47,469 nt of DNA from Acidithiobacillus ferrivorans (GTDB lineage Bacteria; Pseudomonadota; Gammaproteobacteria; Acidithiobacillales; Acidithiobacillaceae): assembly GCA_018853935.1 (NCBI GenBank), contig JAAOMR010000027.1, positions 1-47,469 on the forward strand. Direction: 5' to 3'. Of this stretch, positions 16,586 to 24,820 are shown piece after piece. Each line of letters opens with the position of its first letter. Position 1 is the stretch's first letter. The translations under genes and the position numbers were made by a program. A model generated the notes under the pieces. That model worked only from the letters and a program-made list of their open reading frames with translations. It was not told the origin of the DNA and did no database searches.

Positions 16586-16602
16586 CATGCGGGTCGTTTA
16601 GG
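16586..16602 (-). promoter_or_regulatory. CATGCGG box (copy 1)
   Basis: CATGCGGGTCGTTTAGG on the plus strand. It is one of five copies, all in this orientation and all upstream of minus-strand genes. Confidence 0.6.
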
Positions 16603-16611
16603 TCAAGGTTG

Positions 16612-16639
16612 GCAAAAGAAAAGCCGCCCGAAGGCGGCC
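16612..16639 (-). terminator. Rho-independent terminator
   Basis: On the minus strand GGCCGCC-TTCG-GGCGGC is followed by TTTTCTTTT. It ends the 16659-19327 unit just ahead of the promoter region of the 1682-aa gene. Confidence 0.9.
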
Positions 16640-16658
16640 AAATGATGCTGGGAAAAAC

Positions 16659-18140
16659 CTAAACGGCCAGTCCTGGACTCTGTCTACTTTGTTGGTGACC
16701 TACCGACATGTCCGGCCCGGCACTGATCTGCACCACCCCGTCCTGGGCGATCTGAATCTCCACTGGCTTGCCGATCATGGTACGTAACTGCTCCCGATGA
16801 TCCTTGTTAAAGGGCGCATCCAGCACCTTTTCACGTCCATTCTGCTTGATGAGCACGTCACCATTCTCCGCGACACCCAGGACGCGAGCATTCAGCTTGC
16901 CTTTCTCAAATTGCATCACCTCGGGCGCGTCTCCGCCGATGACGTTCACGCCGGCCTCCTGCCCGCGCGACTTTTCGATAATCTGTTCGGCAATCCCCTT
17001 GAATGGGCCATCCGGATTGATTTCGATGCCGTTTTTGACCGCAACTTGCGCCATCCTGGCCATGAACAGAGGGTTTCCTGCGATGCGTACAGGCTCTCCG
17101 AACCGTTCCTGTCCTTCTTTTATGGCGGCCAGGAGCACCTTTTCATCTATGGACGCCCGTGCGCGCACATTAAGGCGGTACCCTTCATCGGTCATGACGT
17201 GCTTGTTTTTATCGTTGTAAAACTTGACTGGCGCATAGGCGTTTGCCTGTTCTTTCGGAGCCAAAGCACCCGGGCGAAGATCACCAATGGGCTCACGCTT
17301 AGGCTTGGGCGGCATGTAGCCGACTGCATCCTGTTCTTTCTCTTGTTTGGCTTGCGCTGAGGGATCCAGAGACCCCGGCTCCAGCTCCTGAACCTTGGCT
17401 TTCTCGGCTATTTTACCGATGTCGGCCGCAATTTCTCCCGCGCTTTCCTGTCCTGGAGTTTGGGCCAATTCTGTTTCAGGCTGTTTGGCTGGCACGGCCT
17501 GCGCCAAAGGCTGGTCAGACGCTATCGTACCAAGTTCTTGTGCAACCTCCGGCGCCGCACCTCCGATTTCGCCAATCATGGGGCCGGTTACATCTGGACT
17601 TTCAGATGCCATGGAACGGTCCCATATGTCCAGCGCACGATGGCGCAAACTCACCGCATCAATAAAGCGATCAGGCTGGTCCTCCAGCGCAAACGCCACC
17701 TGACCTGTCTGGATTTCCTGATCCGCTTTACGCTTAAAATCAGAGCGCACACGTACCGCCACCGGATCGGCATCCAGGAAAAGGGGGTCAATGCCGGCGT
17801 AATCCAGGTATATTTCGATATTGGTCTGGCTTTTCATCTCCTTGAATGAAGCGACACCGGAAACATTGGGAGACAAATCTTCCGCAACGCTTTCCCGCTG
17901 ATAATAGCGGCCGTCTGGCATGGTCATGACGCCTTCATATTCAGAAAGCGCATGATCAAACGCCTGTGCCTGGCGTTCATTGCTGGTGTCCAGTGTTTCC
18001 AACTGTTGACGTAATTTGGCTGAATCATCTCCAGGCTGCAAAAACACATCCGCCACCTCCTGCCCATTTGCCAGTTTGGCGATGCGCAGACCGCCATGAT
18101 CTTCTTCAATGCAATATTGGTTGGATTCGTAAATTGTCAT
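16659..18140 (-). CDS. LPD7-type polyvalent protein (493 aa)
   Basis: Residues about 300-390 match the LPD7 domain (FYNDKNKHVMTDEGYRLN, then LLAAIKEGQERFGEPVRI, FMARMAQVAVKNGIEI), found in polyvalent and relaxase-linked proteins of conjugative elements. The N terminus begins with a compact beta-rich stretch (YCIEEDHGGLRIAKLANGQE). A charged linker at 215-300 separates it from LPD7. The last 80 residues are a small beta module (LNARVLGVAENGDVLI, PVEIQIAQDG) like those of the neighbours. The start overlaps the preceding stop (ATGA), so translation is coupled. A role beside transferred DNA is inferred from family context. Confidence 0.75.
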   Translation of the reverse strand: MTIYESNQYCIEEDHGGLRIAKLANGQEVADVFLQPGDDSAKLRQQLETLDTSNERQAQAFDHALSEYEGVMTMPDGRYYQRESVAEDLSPNVSGVASFKEMKSQTNIEIYLDYAGIDPLFLDADPVAVRVRSDFKRKADQEIQTGQVAFALEDQPDRFIDAVSLRHRALDIWDRSMASESPDVTGPMIGEIGGAAPEVAQELGTIASDQPLAQAVPAKQPETELAQTPGQESAGEIAADIGKIAEKAKVQELEPGSLDPSAQAKQEKEQDAVGYMPPKPKREPIGDLRPGALAPKEQANAYAPVKFYNDKNKHVMTDEGYRLNVRARASIDEKVLLAAIKEGQERFGEPVRIAGNPLFMARMAQVAVKNGIEINPDGPFKGIAEQIIEKSRGQEAGVNVIGGDAPEVMQFEKGKLNARVLGVAENGDVLIKQNGREKVLDAPFNKDHREQLRTMIGKPVEIQIAQDGVVQISAGPDMSVGHQQSRQSPGLAV

Positions 18141-18472
18141 GACATGCTCCTTGGGTTCTTTGTTGACGGTAATGATTGGGTGATCGTAGGATGACTGCGA
18201 CGCTTTCTGCCCTGGGTCGAAGGGCTTCGGTTGCCTCGATAAATAGCGTTGTAATTTTGAGCAATGTATGAAACAAAATCGGTAACACTGCTATAACCTT
18301 GTTGACTAATTTCTTGCTTATGTCTGTTATATATATGCTGGAAATCTTCGGCGCGCAGTCTTATTGGTCCAGGCTGGCGACCAATAATATAAGCCACATC
18401 CACAGGCAATTCGCCAAAATCAAGGTTGCCGGCGGGGGTCAGGACAAATTCTGAAAAATCTTGCGATGACAT
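18137..18472 (-). CDS. Small protein with PBECR-like nuclease core, possibly truncated (111 aa)
   Basis: The first 80 residues (LTPAGNLDFGELP, GRQPGPIRLRAEDFQHIYNRH, VTDFVSYIAQNYNAIYRGN) resemble the phage-Barnase-EndoU-Colicin-RelE-like (PBECR) domains that occur in polyvalent proteins and act as RNases. After IYRGN the chain becomes low complexity (Ser, Pro, Arg, Lys). In another frame the same bases read ESVAVILRSPNHYRQQ, which looks more like the expected continuation, so a frameshift is possible. Against this, the current stop overlaps the next ATG perfectly. It follows the KfrB-like gene across a hairpin. The nuclease assignment is by pattern only. Confidence 0.5.
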   Translation of the reverse strand: MSSQDFSEFVLTPAGNLDFGELPVDVAYIIGRQPGPIRLRAEDFQHIYNRHKQEISQQGYSSVTDFVSYIAQNYNAIYRGNRSPSTQGRKRRSHPTITQSLPSTKNPRSMS

Positions 18473-18486
18473 AATAGATCCGAGAT

Positions 18487-18516
18487 TTTCAGCCCGACCA
18501 TAAGATCGGGCTGAAA
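18487..18516 (-). terminator. Hairpin, possible attenuator
   Basis: A perfect 11-bp stem (TTTCAGCCCGA at 18487-18497, TCGGGCTGAAA at 18506-18516) lies between two minus-strand genes. There is no T-run after it, so it may reduce read-through or stabilise mRNA rather than terminate fully. Confidence 0.55.
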
Positions 18517-18526
18517 TGGTCTGGAC

Positions 18527-19327
18527 TTAGCGTTCCACACCTTTGCCTGGACCTTTGCGGGCAGGCGACTCGACGGTGTACCCCTTCTCTGGCGAGAAGG
18601 CGATCTTCTTCACTTCACCGACTTTGAGGTCGGCAGGTACGGGCGCCTGAAGCATGACGCGGGTAACCCGGTCCTCGCCGCCTACTTTCGATTCCATATC
18701 GACAGCTTGCGCCTTGGAATCAATACCCATCACCTTGCCCGTCCATACGGCGTGATCGGCGCCCATATCCTTATTGCCAATGATCTTTTCCTGATAGACC
18801 GCATAGCTGGCAGCCGTCGGCTTTTCCGGCTCGGCCTTTGCGGGTGCGGCCTGGGCCTGTCCACGTTCGCGGTAGGGCTCCAGATCGCGTTTTGCCACAC
18901 CCAGACGCTCTTCCATGAGTTTGGCTTCGCGGGATTCCGGGATTTTGGCCATGGCCTCGTTCATTCGTACTCGGCCGGGGCGCTCGTTGAGCTGCGTGAA
19001 TTCAACTTTATTTCCCTCTTTCTGGAAGGATGAGACGTTCATCGCAGCATGGGTGTAGCCCTTGTCGTTTTTCTCGCCAACCAGGCCAACATAAATACTC
19101 TGGCCTTCTGTCGTTTTGAACGTGCCCCCCAGTCCCTTCTTGTTGGCCTTGAAAGTGATATCCGCCTTTTCCCGATCACCGGACTCGGGGTGGTGGATTT
19201 CCACCTTGCCCTTCAAAACACCTTCCTTATCGGCGTATGCCCGCAGGTTGTACCACTCACCTTCCTTGCCCTGTACGCCACCCTGCAACGCCGGGTACTC
19301 CTTAAAACCTTCTGCTTGCTGTTCCAT
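18527..19327 (-). CDS. KfrB-like-domain protein (266 aa)
   Basis: I chose the ATG at 19327 because AAGGAGAG lies just upstream; a GTG at 19348 falls before that site. The first 110 residues are beta-rich (WYNLRAYADKEGVLKGKVEI, ITFKANKKGLGGTFKT) and a charged helical linker follows. The C-terminal 85 residues (VWTGKVMGIDSKAQAVDM ... RVTRVMLQAP ... KKIAFSPEKGY) resemble KfrB-type modules of plasmid proteins and the end of the 472-aa protein. Its promoter is shared with topB across a divergent region. It may bind DNA or a relaxosome partner, but the exact role is unknown. Confidence 0.65.
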   Translation of the reverse strand: MEQQAEGFKEYPALQGGVQGKEGEWYNLRAYADKEGVLKGKVEIHHPESGDREKADITFKANKKGLGGTFKTTEGQSIYVGLVGEKNDKGYTHAAMNVSSFQKEGNKVEFTQLNERPGRVRMNEAMAKIPESREAKLMEERLGVAKRDLEPYRERGQAQAAPAKAEPEKPTAASYAVYQEKIIGNKDMGADHAVWTGKVMGIDSKAQAVDMESKVGGEDRVTRVMLQAPVPADLKVGEVKKIAFSPEKGYTVESPARKGPGKGVER

Positions 19328-19423
19328 TTTCCACTCTCCTTTCCGCACGATCCCATCCGGGACTCACCTATCGAAAACAGTGATGTTTCCGAAACCTGAA
19401 GCGGTATTCCCGCTCCATAACCT

Positions 19424-19429
19424 CTATAG
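19424..19429 (-). promoter_or_regulatory. CTATAG site, minus direction, in the topB divergent region
   Basis: The site is 22 bp from the CATGCGG box at 19452 and 96 bases before the ATG at 19327, so the transcript would have a longer leader than the others. Confidence 0.55.
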
Positions 19430-19451
19430 GGAGAGTTTTTCGGGATGGGAT

Positions 19452-19470
19452 CATGCGGCGTGTTTAATGG
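19452..19470. promoter_or_regulatory. CATGCGG box (copy 2), shared by two divergent CTATAG sites
   Basis: CATGCGGCGTGTTTAATGG lies between CTATAG at 19424 (minus) and at 19499 (plus). One bound regulator could control both directions. Confidence 0.6.
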
Positions 19471-19498
19471 AACAGCAGAGATTCGCTATTTTTGTTTT

Positions 19499-19504
19499 CT
19501 ATAG
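19499..19504 (+). promoter_or_regulatory. CTATAG site upstream of topB
   Basis: The context is TTTTCTATAGAGAGAAAGC. It ends 30 bases before the ATG of topB. Confidence 0.6.
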
Positions 19505-19534
19505 AGAGAAAGCATCGCATAAAGGAAAGCCCTG

Positions 19535-21790
19535 ATGATCGTTATTATTGCCGAAAAGCCGAGCATGGCCCGCGCCATTAAAGAAGGTCTGGGTACCGCT
19601 GCAGAAAAATATGTTGTCACAAACGCTTTCGGACACATCCTGGAACAGGCTGAACCCGACGCCTATACACCGGACGATGTTCCCAGGACGGCCAAGGGCA
19701 AAAAGAAATGGCGTATGCAGGATCTGCCCATTATTCCTGGGCAAGGACGCTGGAAGATGGTTCCCAAAAAGGAAGCCAAGGATCAACTGGGCAAAATCAT
19801 CGGACTACTCAAAGGGGCAGATGGCGTCATCAACGCGGGAGACCCTGACCGCGAAGGCCAACTCCTCATCGATGAGATTCTGGAGTATGCCGGCTACCAG
19901 GGGCGGGTCCAGCGGGTATGGCTGGCCAGCCTCGACGCCACCAGCGTGCAAAAGGCTTTTGCAAAACTGGAAGACAACAGCAAATACCACCCACTGAGAG
20001 ACGCGGCACAGGCGCGGTCCGAGGCTGACTGGCTGGTAGGCATGAATTTCACACGGATGATGACCATTCTTTCGGGTGATCTCTACAGTATCGGCCGTGT
20101 CCAGACGCCGACCCTGGCTCTGGTCGTCCGCCGCGATCGAGACATCGAATCCTTCACGCCACGCGGTTATTTCGAGGTCATTGCATACTGCAGCCATCCA
20201 AATGGCGCCTTTATCGCTAAATGGCAGCCGGCACAAAATGATGGGTCTGGCTTTGATGAAGAAGGGAGACTAATCGATCGACAATTGGCGGAAAGCATCG
20301 CCGCAAAAGCGCGCGGCCATGGGCAGGTCAAGACTTTTGAGGCGAAAGATCAAAAGCAGGCAGCTCCTTTGCCATTCAGTCTTTCCGCTCTGCAAAAAGT
20401 GGCTTCCGCCAAATACGGGCTTTCCGCAGGCGATGTGCTGAGCATTGCGCAGTCGCTTTATGAAAAGAAGTTCACGAGCTACCCACGATCCGACTGCCGT
20501 TACTTGCCGGAAGAACAGTTTGGTGATGCCGGCCGCATTTTGAAGGGGCTACCCATACCTCAGGATCTCCGATCTTTGGTGGATCCCGTGCGACATCACA
20601 GCGCATGGAACACCGGTAAAATCACGGCACATCATGCCATGATTCCGACCGGCGAACCCGCGCGGGGGCTGGCCCCAGACGAAGAGAAGATATACGACCT
20701 GATCTGGAAGTCCTATGTGGCACTCTTTCTGCCGGATTACCGGTACCGCGCCATTAGCGCCGTTATAGATCTTGGGGTGGAGATCTGGAAGTCCACCGGC
20801 CGTCAGGATATCGACGCGGGCTGGAAAACGCTCTATGGCGTAGACGGATCAGATGAGGATGACGAAGAGCCGTCAGCCATACCGGTGATGCGGTCCGGAG
20901 ACGCCGTTGAGGGGCAGAAAGGCGAGGTGCAAGCCAAGCGGACCAAGCCTCCGGCACGTTTCACTGACGGCACCCTGATTGACGCCATGAGCAATATTCA
21001 TAAATTTGTAACCGACCCTGAGGCCAAGAAAAAGCTCAAGGAGACATCTGGTCTTGGCACTGAAGCGACCCGCGCCAACATTCTGGATAACCTGGTGGAA
21101 AAGGGGTACATCGAGCGCAAAGGTAAGCAGGTGCTTTCCACTCAGAAGGGCAGAGCGCTGGTCTGGCGTCTGGAGCTGTCTCGTGAAGCAGGAGGCATGC
21201 CGGAAATGGTGGATCCCGTCACCACGGCACTCTGGGAGGATCGCCTTTCCGATGTCGCCGAGGCGAAGATATCCATGGAGAAATTCACCGCAGGGATCGA
21301 ACGCATGGTGGCCTACTATGTGGACACCTTGCGTACAGCCAAAGGCATTGAGGGCGGCGCTGCGGCGCGGCAGACCGCAGCATGCCCCATTTGCGGTGGA
21401 GAATGGATCGTTACCCGCTATCAGAGTAAGAGGAAAAAAAGCGTATTTTTCTGGATATGCAATCATAAAATCGATGAACAGCCGGTGCACCCGCTGCTTG
21501 CGGATGAACACGGAAAGCCCGGGACTTCTTTTGGTGATCGGGAGGATAAAAACTCTCCGGAAGGGCCGGAGTGCCCGCATTGTCCGGGCCAAAAAACCCA
21601 GATACGACAAACCAAATCGAATAATGATTATTTCCGGTGCTCGAAATGTCAGGCGGCGTTCTCTCCAGATGACGCGAATCCGGATTCTATAGGGAAGGAG
21701 TGGCTGAAACCGGGGCAGGGCGGTAGAGCGAAGTCCCGTGCAGGTCATAAGAAAAAACCGCTCGCCAGCAGGCGACGGTCTGGTACGTGA
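19535..21790 (+). CDS. topB: DNA topoisomerase III
   Basis: A type IA topoisomerase of normal length (751 aa). The TOPRIM domain is at the N terminus (IIAEKPSMA at residues 4-12, NAGDPDREGQ near 100). The strand-cleaving tyrosine is Tyr316 in TSYPRSDCRYLP, and the SIGRVQTPTLALVVRRD segment is typical. The C terminus carries zinc-binding clusters (CPICGGEW near 617, CPHCPGQ near 680, CSKC near 705). Topoisomerase III genes are frequent on ICEs and large plasmids, where they are thought to help decatenate or resolve the element's DNA during replication or transfer. It opens a + operon behind the CTATAG site at 19499. Confidence 0.95.
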   Translation: MIVIIAEKPSMARAIKEGLGTAAEKYVVTNAFGHILEQAEPDAYTPDDVPRTAKGKKKWRMQDLPIIPGQGRWKMVPKKEAKDQLGKIIGLLKGADGVINAGDPDREGQLLIDEILEYAGYQGRVQRVWLASLDATSVQKAFAKLEDNSKYHPLRDAAQARSEADWLVGMNFTRMMTILSGDLYSIGRVQTPTLALVVRRDRDIESFTPRGYFEVIAYCSHPNGAFIAKWQPAQNDGSGFDEEGRLIDRQLAESIAAKARGHGQVKTFEAKDQKQAAPLPFSLSALQKVASAKYGLSAGDVLSIAQSLYEKKFTSYPRSDCRYLPEEQFGDAGRILKGLPIPQDLRSLVDPVRHHSAWNTGKITAHHAMIPTGEPARGLAPDEEKIYDLIWKSYVALFLPDYRYRAISAVIDLGVEIWKSTGRQDIDAGWKTLYGVDGSDEDDEEPSAIPVMRSGDAVEGQKGEVQAKRTKPPARFTDGTLIDAMSNIHKFVTDPEAKKKLKETSGLGTEATRANILDNLVEKGYIERKGKQVLSTQKGRALVWRLELSREAGGMPEMVDPVTTALWEDRLSDVAEAKISMEKFTAGIERMVAYYVDTLRTAKGIEGGAAARQTAACPICGGEWIVTRYQSKRKKSVFFWICNHKIDEQPVHPLLADEHGKPGTSFGDREDKNSPEGPECPHCPGQKTQIRQTKSNNDYFRCSKCQAAFSPDDANPDSIGKEWLKPGQGGRAKSRAGHKKKPLASRRRSGT

Positions 21791-21815
21791 TTTGCCAATC
21801 AGAAGGAGCATGGCG

Positions 21816-21923
21816 ATGGATGTATTAGGCGGGGCAGAAAAGAAAATGGCCGAAGCGGTGCAGGCTGCGGTGGAACATTTGGGGCACAACGCGTCGGGAA
21901 CGGAATATCCCGTAAAAGAATAG
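21816..21923 (+). CDS. Very small protein (35 aa)
   Basis: AGAAGGAG at 21801-21808 is correctly spaced for the ATG at 21816; the in-frame ATG at 21810 is too close. The product (MDVLGGAEKKMAEAVQAAVE...) is a single amphipathic helix with a short tail. It sits 25 bases after topB in the same operon. Confidence 0.5.
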   Translation: MDVLGGAEKKMAEAVQAAVEHLGHNASGTEYPVKE

Positions 21924-21971
21924 CCGATAATCAACCAATTATACGACTTTGTTAATCAAGGGGCATAAAAC

Positions 21972-22199
21972 ATGGAAAAAGCATTGAAAGACAGCATCGA
22001 AGACATCCTTCGCGAGCGCGAAAAAGCCGCCCGCATCCATGAAGGCATCAAGGAGGCGGTGAAGGCCGCAGCTGAGCGGTTCGACATGAAACCTGCTCAA
22101 TTGAGCAAGATTGTCGGACTGATTGAGAAGGACCGCGAAAAGGGTGGTGTTATCGATGCCGAACGAGAAATGCTCGATATGGCCGCGGATATTTCCTGA
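21972..22199 (+). CDS. Small helical protein (75 aa)
   Basis: The ATG follows AAGGGGC. The product is fully helical and highly charged, with a pattern (EDILREREKAARIHEGIKEA, then ERFDMKPAQLSKIVGLIEKD) reminiscent of small double-strand DNA-binding proteins such as phage T4 DsbA. That resemblance is by eye only. Confidence 0.6.
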   Translation: MEKALKDSIEDILREREKAARIHEGIKEAVKAAAERFDMKPAQLSKIVGLIEKDREKGGVIDAEREMLDMAADIS

Positions 22200-22233
22200 T
22201 CTTTACAACGCAGATTACCAAAGGAGCAACCAT

Positions 22234-22440
22234 ATGAGTAACACCGATTTAACCACGGAAGAAATGGATATGGCCCCTGTTGCCGAAGGGCCCGCCATGG
22301 AGGAGGAAGGCGTTTATACCGAATGGGATGCCAGTATGGATCTTTTGAAACCCGATGACCGCCTGGATGGAGAACCATTCCATACAGACGAGAGTCTGGC
22401 CGAATGCCAACAGCTTTCTACCGAATTGGGGGTGATTTAA
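22234..22440 (+). CDS. Small acidic protein (68 aa)
   Basis: AAGGAGC precedes the ATG at 22234. The product is strongly acidic (many Glu and Asp) with few hydrophobic residues, probably disordered. The stop TAA overlaps the next ATG. Function unknown; a small partner or DNA-mimic role cannot be told apart. Confidence 0.6.
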   Translation: MSNTDLTTEEMDMAPVAEGPAMEEEGVYTEWDASMDLLKPDDRLDGEPFHTDESLAECQQLSTELGVI

Positions 22441-23534
22441 TGGTTGCTGAGGCAGTGCAAGAGGGCGGACGTTCTGGCAAAGCTCAAGTTACTATGGCCG
22501 TGGAGCAAGACGTTCCGGAAAAGGAAATCCGCGTACAGGTTCGCCTTGAGCCTGACGATCCAATACTGATATTGGCTGAGCGTTACGGTCTTCCAAAGGC
22601 GCAGGTGCTCAAGGAGGCGGCATATATGACCACGCATTCGGTGGATGAATCGCTGGATGACCGGTTGCAAGCCATTGTGGATGCGCGCAAGGCGCGGGAA
22701 GCTGAACGCAATAAACCGGTAGCTGATCCCGTCGAGGCCCGCGGCGAACTACCGCAGCCCGGAGTCGAGCCTTTGGAATCCCATATGCTCGCCATTCGAG
22801 AACGGTTCGCCGATATGGAACGGGAGCAGAAAATGCAGGCCAAAATCTTTGCCACTATCCCGGGATATTTGGAGGCACTGATTTCCCAAAGCGCGGCACT
22901 CGCTGACGGTGTTGTCGCCGTTGGAAGGCGTTTGGATCTGCTTGAAAATAGCATCTCGGTATCGCTTGTGCAGCCGGATGCCCAACACTCAGCCGGTGCG
23001 GAGGGGGCTTCCGCTTCCTCTTTTTCCGAAGTGTTTGGTGACACCTTGCGAGATGTTCTGCAGGGTATTCAGTCCATAGGACAGCAGGTCGGCCTATTGC
23101 AGCAGGGTCTTAGCCAGTCTGCGGTATTGGGCCAGGAATCCGCGATGGCCCCTGTAGATCTCAGTACCCAATTTAATAACCTACGGGAGAATATAGAGGG
23201 AATGCTGGGAGGCCTTGCCGAACAGTTGAGCAGCATTTTGCGGATGCCTTCACTGGACGGTGATAATTCAGGTTCAATTAACCGTGTGGTCTCCATCTTG
23301 GGCAGCATGTCTGCGGACATTTCGGAAATGCAGCGTAATCTGCAACCCACCACGCAAGGCAGTGGGGAGTCTGAATCTGCTGTCATCCTGGAGCGTATTC
23401 AGTGCCTGGAGTCACAGGTAGGCACCCTGATCTCAGAAGCGTCGGCGGGTTTCCATCTGGAGGCCTCCAAGCCCATCGGAAAAGCCTTTATGGGCAAGCT
23501 ACTGGTCGTCCGTGACATGGTGGATCCACACTGA
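22440..23534 (+). CDS. Coiled-coil protein (364 aa)
   Basis: The start ATG shares a base with the preceding TAA. Residues 30-90 form a compact charged domain (VRLEPDDPILILAERYGLPKAQVLKEAAYM) that could be a small DNA- or protein-binding unit. From about residue 120 to the end, heptad-like patterns dominate (QSIGQQVGLLQQGLSQS, ENIEGMLGGLAEQLSSIL, ERIQCLESQVGTLI), predicting extended coiled coils. No membrane helix is seen. The tail overlaps the acyltransferase-like gene by one base (TGATG). It may be a scaffold or relaxosome/segregation accessory protein; I do not recognise the family. Confidence 0.65.
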   Translation: MVAEAVQEGGRSGKAQVTMAVEQDVPEKEIRVQVRLEPDDPILILAERYGLPKAQVLKEAAYMTTHSVDESLDDRLQAIVDARKAREAERNKPVADPVEARGELPQPGVEPLESHMLAIRERFADMEREQKMQAKIFATIPGYLEALISQSAALADGVVAVGRRLDLLENSISVSLVQPDAQHSAGAEGASASSFSEVFGDTLRDVLQGIQSIGQQVGLLQQGLSQSAVLGQESAMAPVDLSTQFNNLRENIEGMLGGLAEQLSSILRMPSLDGDNSGSINRVVSILGSMSADISEMQRNLQPTTQGSGESESAVILERIQCLESQVGTLISEASAGFHLEASKPIGKAFMGKLLVVRDMVDPH

Positions 23535-24001
23535 TGGTCGTCTTGCCCCGTCCGCACACGTCCCGGTTAGACGGGTTGGCCGTGGCACTCTGGCTGACCC
23601 GTGAAAGAGGCGTTAAAAATGCGCTTTTCGCCGTAGACCCGGATTATGCCCGACACCCTATTTGGCGCCATGTGTTGTCTATCTACGGCTGGATCATCGG
23701 CCGACATGAGATGTTGCCGTTGGACAGTCAGCGACCTTATGGATTGCGCCACCTGATACAGGCGGCGCAGGACGGGCGGACCGTGGTGATCTTTCCCCAA
23801 GGAACGGGCATCGCGAATCCCATGCGGGTTGATCAACCCGGCTTTGCCTGGATGATGCGGAAAGTGGGGCAGGGAAACGCTGTCGACGTGATAGATCTGC
23901 AGATCAATCATGAGAGTAGGTGGCCAGAGTGCCGTATGGAGTTGGCCGCAAACAGCGTCCAAATGGGAAAAGATGTCAAAGCTCACGCATATCGCCGTTG
24001 A
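23534..24001 (+). CDS. Stand-alone PlsC/Aas-like acyltransferase domain (155 aa)
   Basis: The protein aligns by eye with the acyltransferase half of Aas (2-acyl-glycerophosphoethanolamine acyltransferase) and other PlsC enzymes. It has the H-x4-D motif (HTSRLD, residues 8-13), the VLSIYGWIIGRHEMLPLD segment that binds the glycerophosphate part, and GRTVVIFPQGTG in place of the usual FPEGT/R motif. The Glu-to-Gln change is unusual. The chain is shorter than normal PlsC and has no membrane anchor. Members of this family move an acyl chain to lysophospholipids at the inner membrane. It is translationally coupled on both sides inside the topB operon, so it is a true cargo of the element. Confidence 0.7.
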   Translation: MVVLPRPHTSRLDGLAVALWLTRERGVKNALFAVDPDYARHPIWRHVLSIYGWIIGRHEMLPLDSQRPYGLRHLIQAAQDGRTVVIFPQGTGIANPMRVDQPGFAWMMRKVGQGNAVDVIDLQINHESRWPECRMELAANSVQMGKDVKAHAYRR

Positions 24002-24275
24002 CGAGACGGATTTCCTGGAAGATGACGAGGACTGGACAGGCCGGTTACTTTGGACCGTGGAGGAATTACGTGCACACGGGATTCCTTCGAGCTACGTGGG
24101 AATGCATATCGGGTTTCCCGTCCCCAAGGATTTCTTTTCTCAAATGCGGGCCTATCCGCCATCCCGGCGCCTGTCGCGCGTGTTCTTAGAACGGATTGCA
24201 GAAATTCCAGGCTACATTGGCAATGTAGCCAAGCATGCGATTATTGCAGTGCCTGAAGAGGAGGGAATATTGTGA
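23973..24275 (+). CDS. Hypothetical protein (100 aa)
   Basis: The start lies inside the end of the acyltransferase-like gene. The product has an acidic N terminus (ETDFLEDDEDWTGRLLW) and a helical C-terminal half. No recognised domain. The stop overlaps the next GTG. Confidence 0.6.
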   Translation: MSKLTHIAVDETDFLEDDEDWTGRLLWTVEELRAHGIPSSYVGMHIGFPVPKDFFSQMRAYPPSRRLSRVFLERIAEIPGYIGNVAKHAIIAVPEEEGIL

Positions 24276-24757
24276 CGAACACGACAACGATGGCTTTTGT
24301 GCAGACCAAACTGACCGGCTCTGCTGCGGAAAGATTGAAGCGGTATGCGGAAAGTCGGCGTATTAGCGCCAACGGTGCCGCAGTGGAGATGATTCTGCGT
24401 GGGCTTGATGACCTGGAAGCGATGCAAAGCCCGGAGGAGAGTAACGCTATTCAGGCACAACTCAATGGCATGGAACGGCGGCTGGCGGCCACGGTGCTGG
24501 CCATGCGCGCGGATATGGATGCGCTTCAGGCCGAGATGGATACGTCAGTCGTTATGCTGGATGCTTTGGTGAAAAGTATTCTGGTGCATCTCCCGCCACC
24601 GCCTGAAGAAGATCGGGATGGTATCCTTGCCTCGGCGTCACAACGCTATGAGAAGTGGCTGTCCGCGATTAAAAAGGGGTTTGTCCAGGATCGCCCACAG
24701 GTGCTGCTGCGGATTGCGGAGGAGCTGCAGAAGCGGGTTGGCGATGCTGAAGCTTAG
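24272..24757 (+). CDS. Putative ribbon-helix-helix/coiled-coil protein (161 aa)
   Basis: The GTG start overlaps the preceding stop. Residues 8-50 (FVQTKLTGSAAERLKRYAESRRISANGAA) fit a ribbon-helix-helix DNA-binding unit: a short strand, then two helices. Residues 60-110 form a coiled coil. Such proteins act in relaxosomes and plasmid regulation. It ends the operon before the bidirectional terminator. Confidence 0.55.
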   Translation: MTNTTTMAFVQTKLTGSAAERLKRYAESRRISANGAAVEMILRGLDDLEAMQSPEESNAIQAQLNGMERRLAATVLAMRADMDALQAEMDTSVVMLDALVKSILVHLPPPPEEDRDGILASASQRYEKWLSAIKKGFVQDRPQVLLRIAEELQKRVGDAEA

Positions 24758-24779
24758 CGGACCACACCGTCGGGCAACA

Positions 24780-24802
24780 AAAAGGGGCTGTGCGCCCCTT
24801 TT
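24780..24802. terminator. Bidirectional terminator
   Basis: AAAAGGGGC (24780-24788) pairs with GCCCCTTTT (24794-24802) over a 5-base loop. A-runs and T-runs on both sides suit termination of both convergent transcripts. Confidence 0.9.
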
Positions 24803-24820
24803 CAAATAAGCGGGTTTCCT

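Noticed and set aside
19424-19436. CTATAGGGAGAG on the plus strand resembles the start region of the phage T7 promoter.
   Set aside because: The upstream recognition part of that promoter is missing, no phage-type RNA polymerase is visible and the match is explained by the CTATAG set.
21687-21692. CTATAG inside topB (and another near 30026 inside traB).
   Set aside because: Both lie within well-supported genes, far from any start at the usual 27-41 bases; treated as chance.
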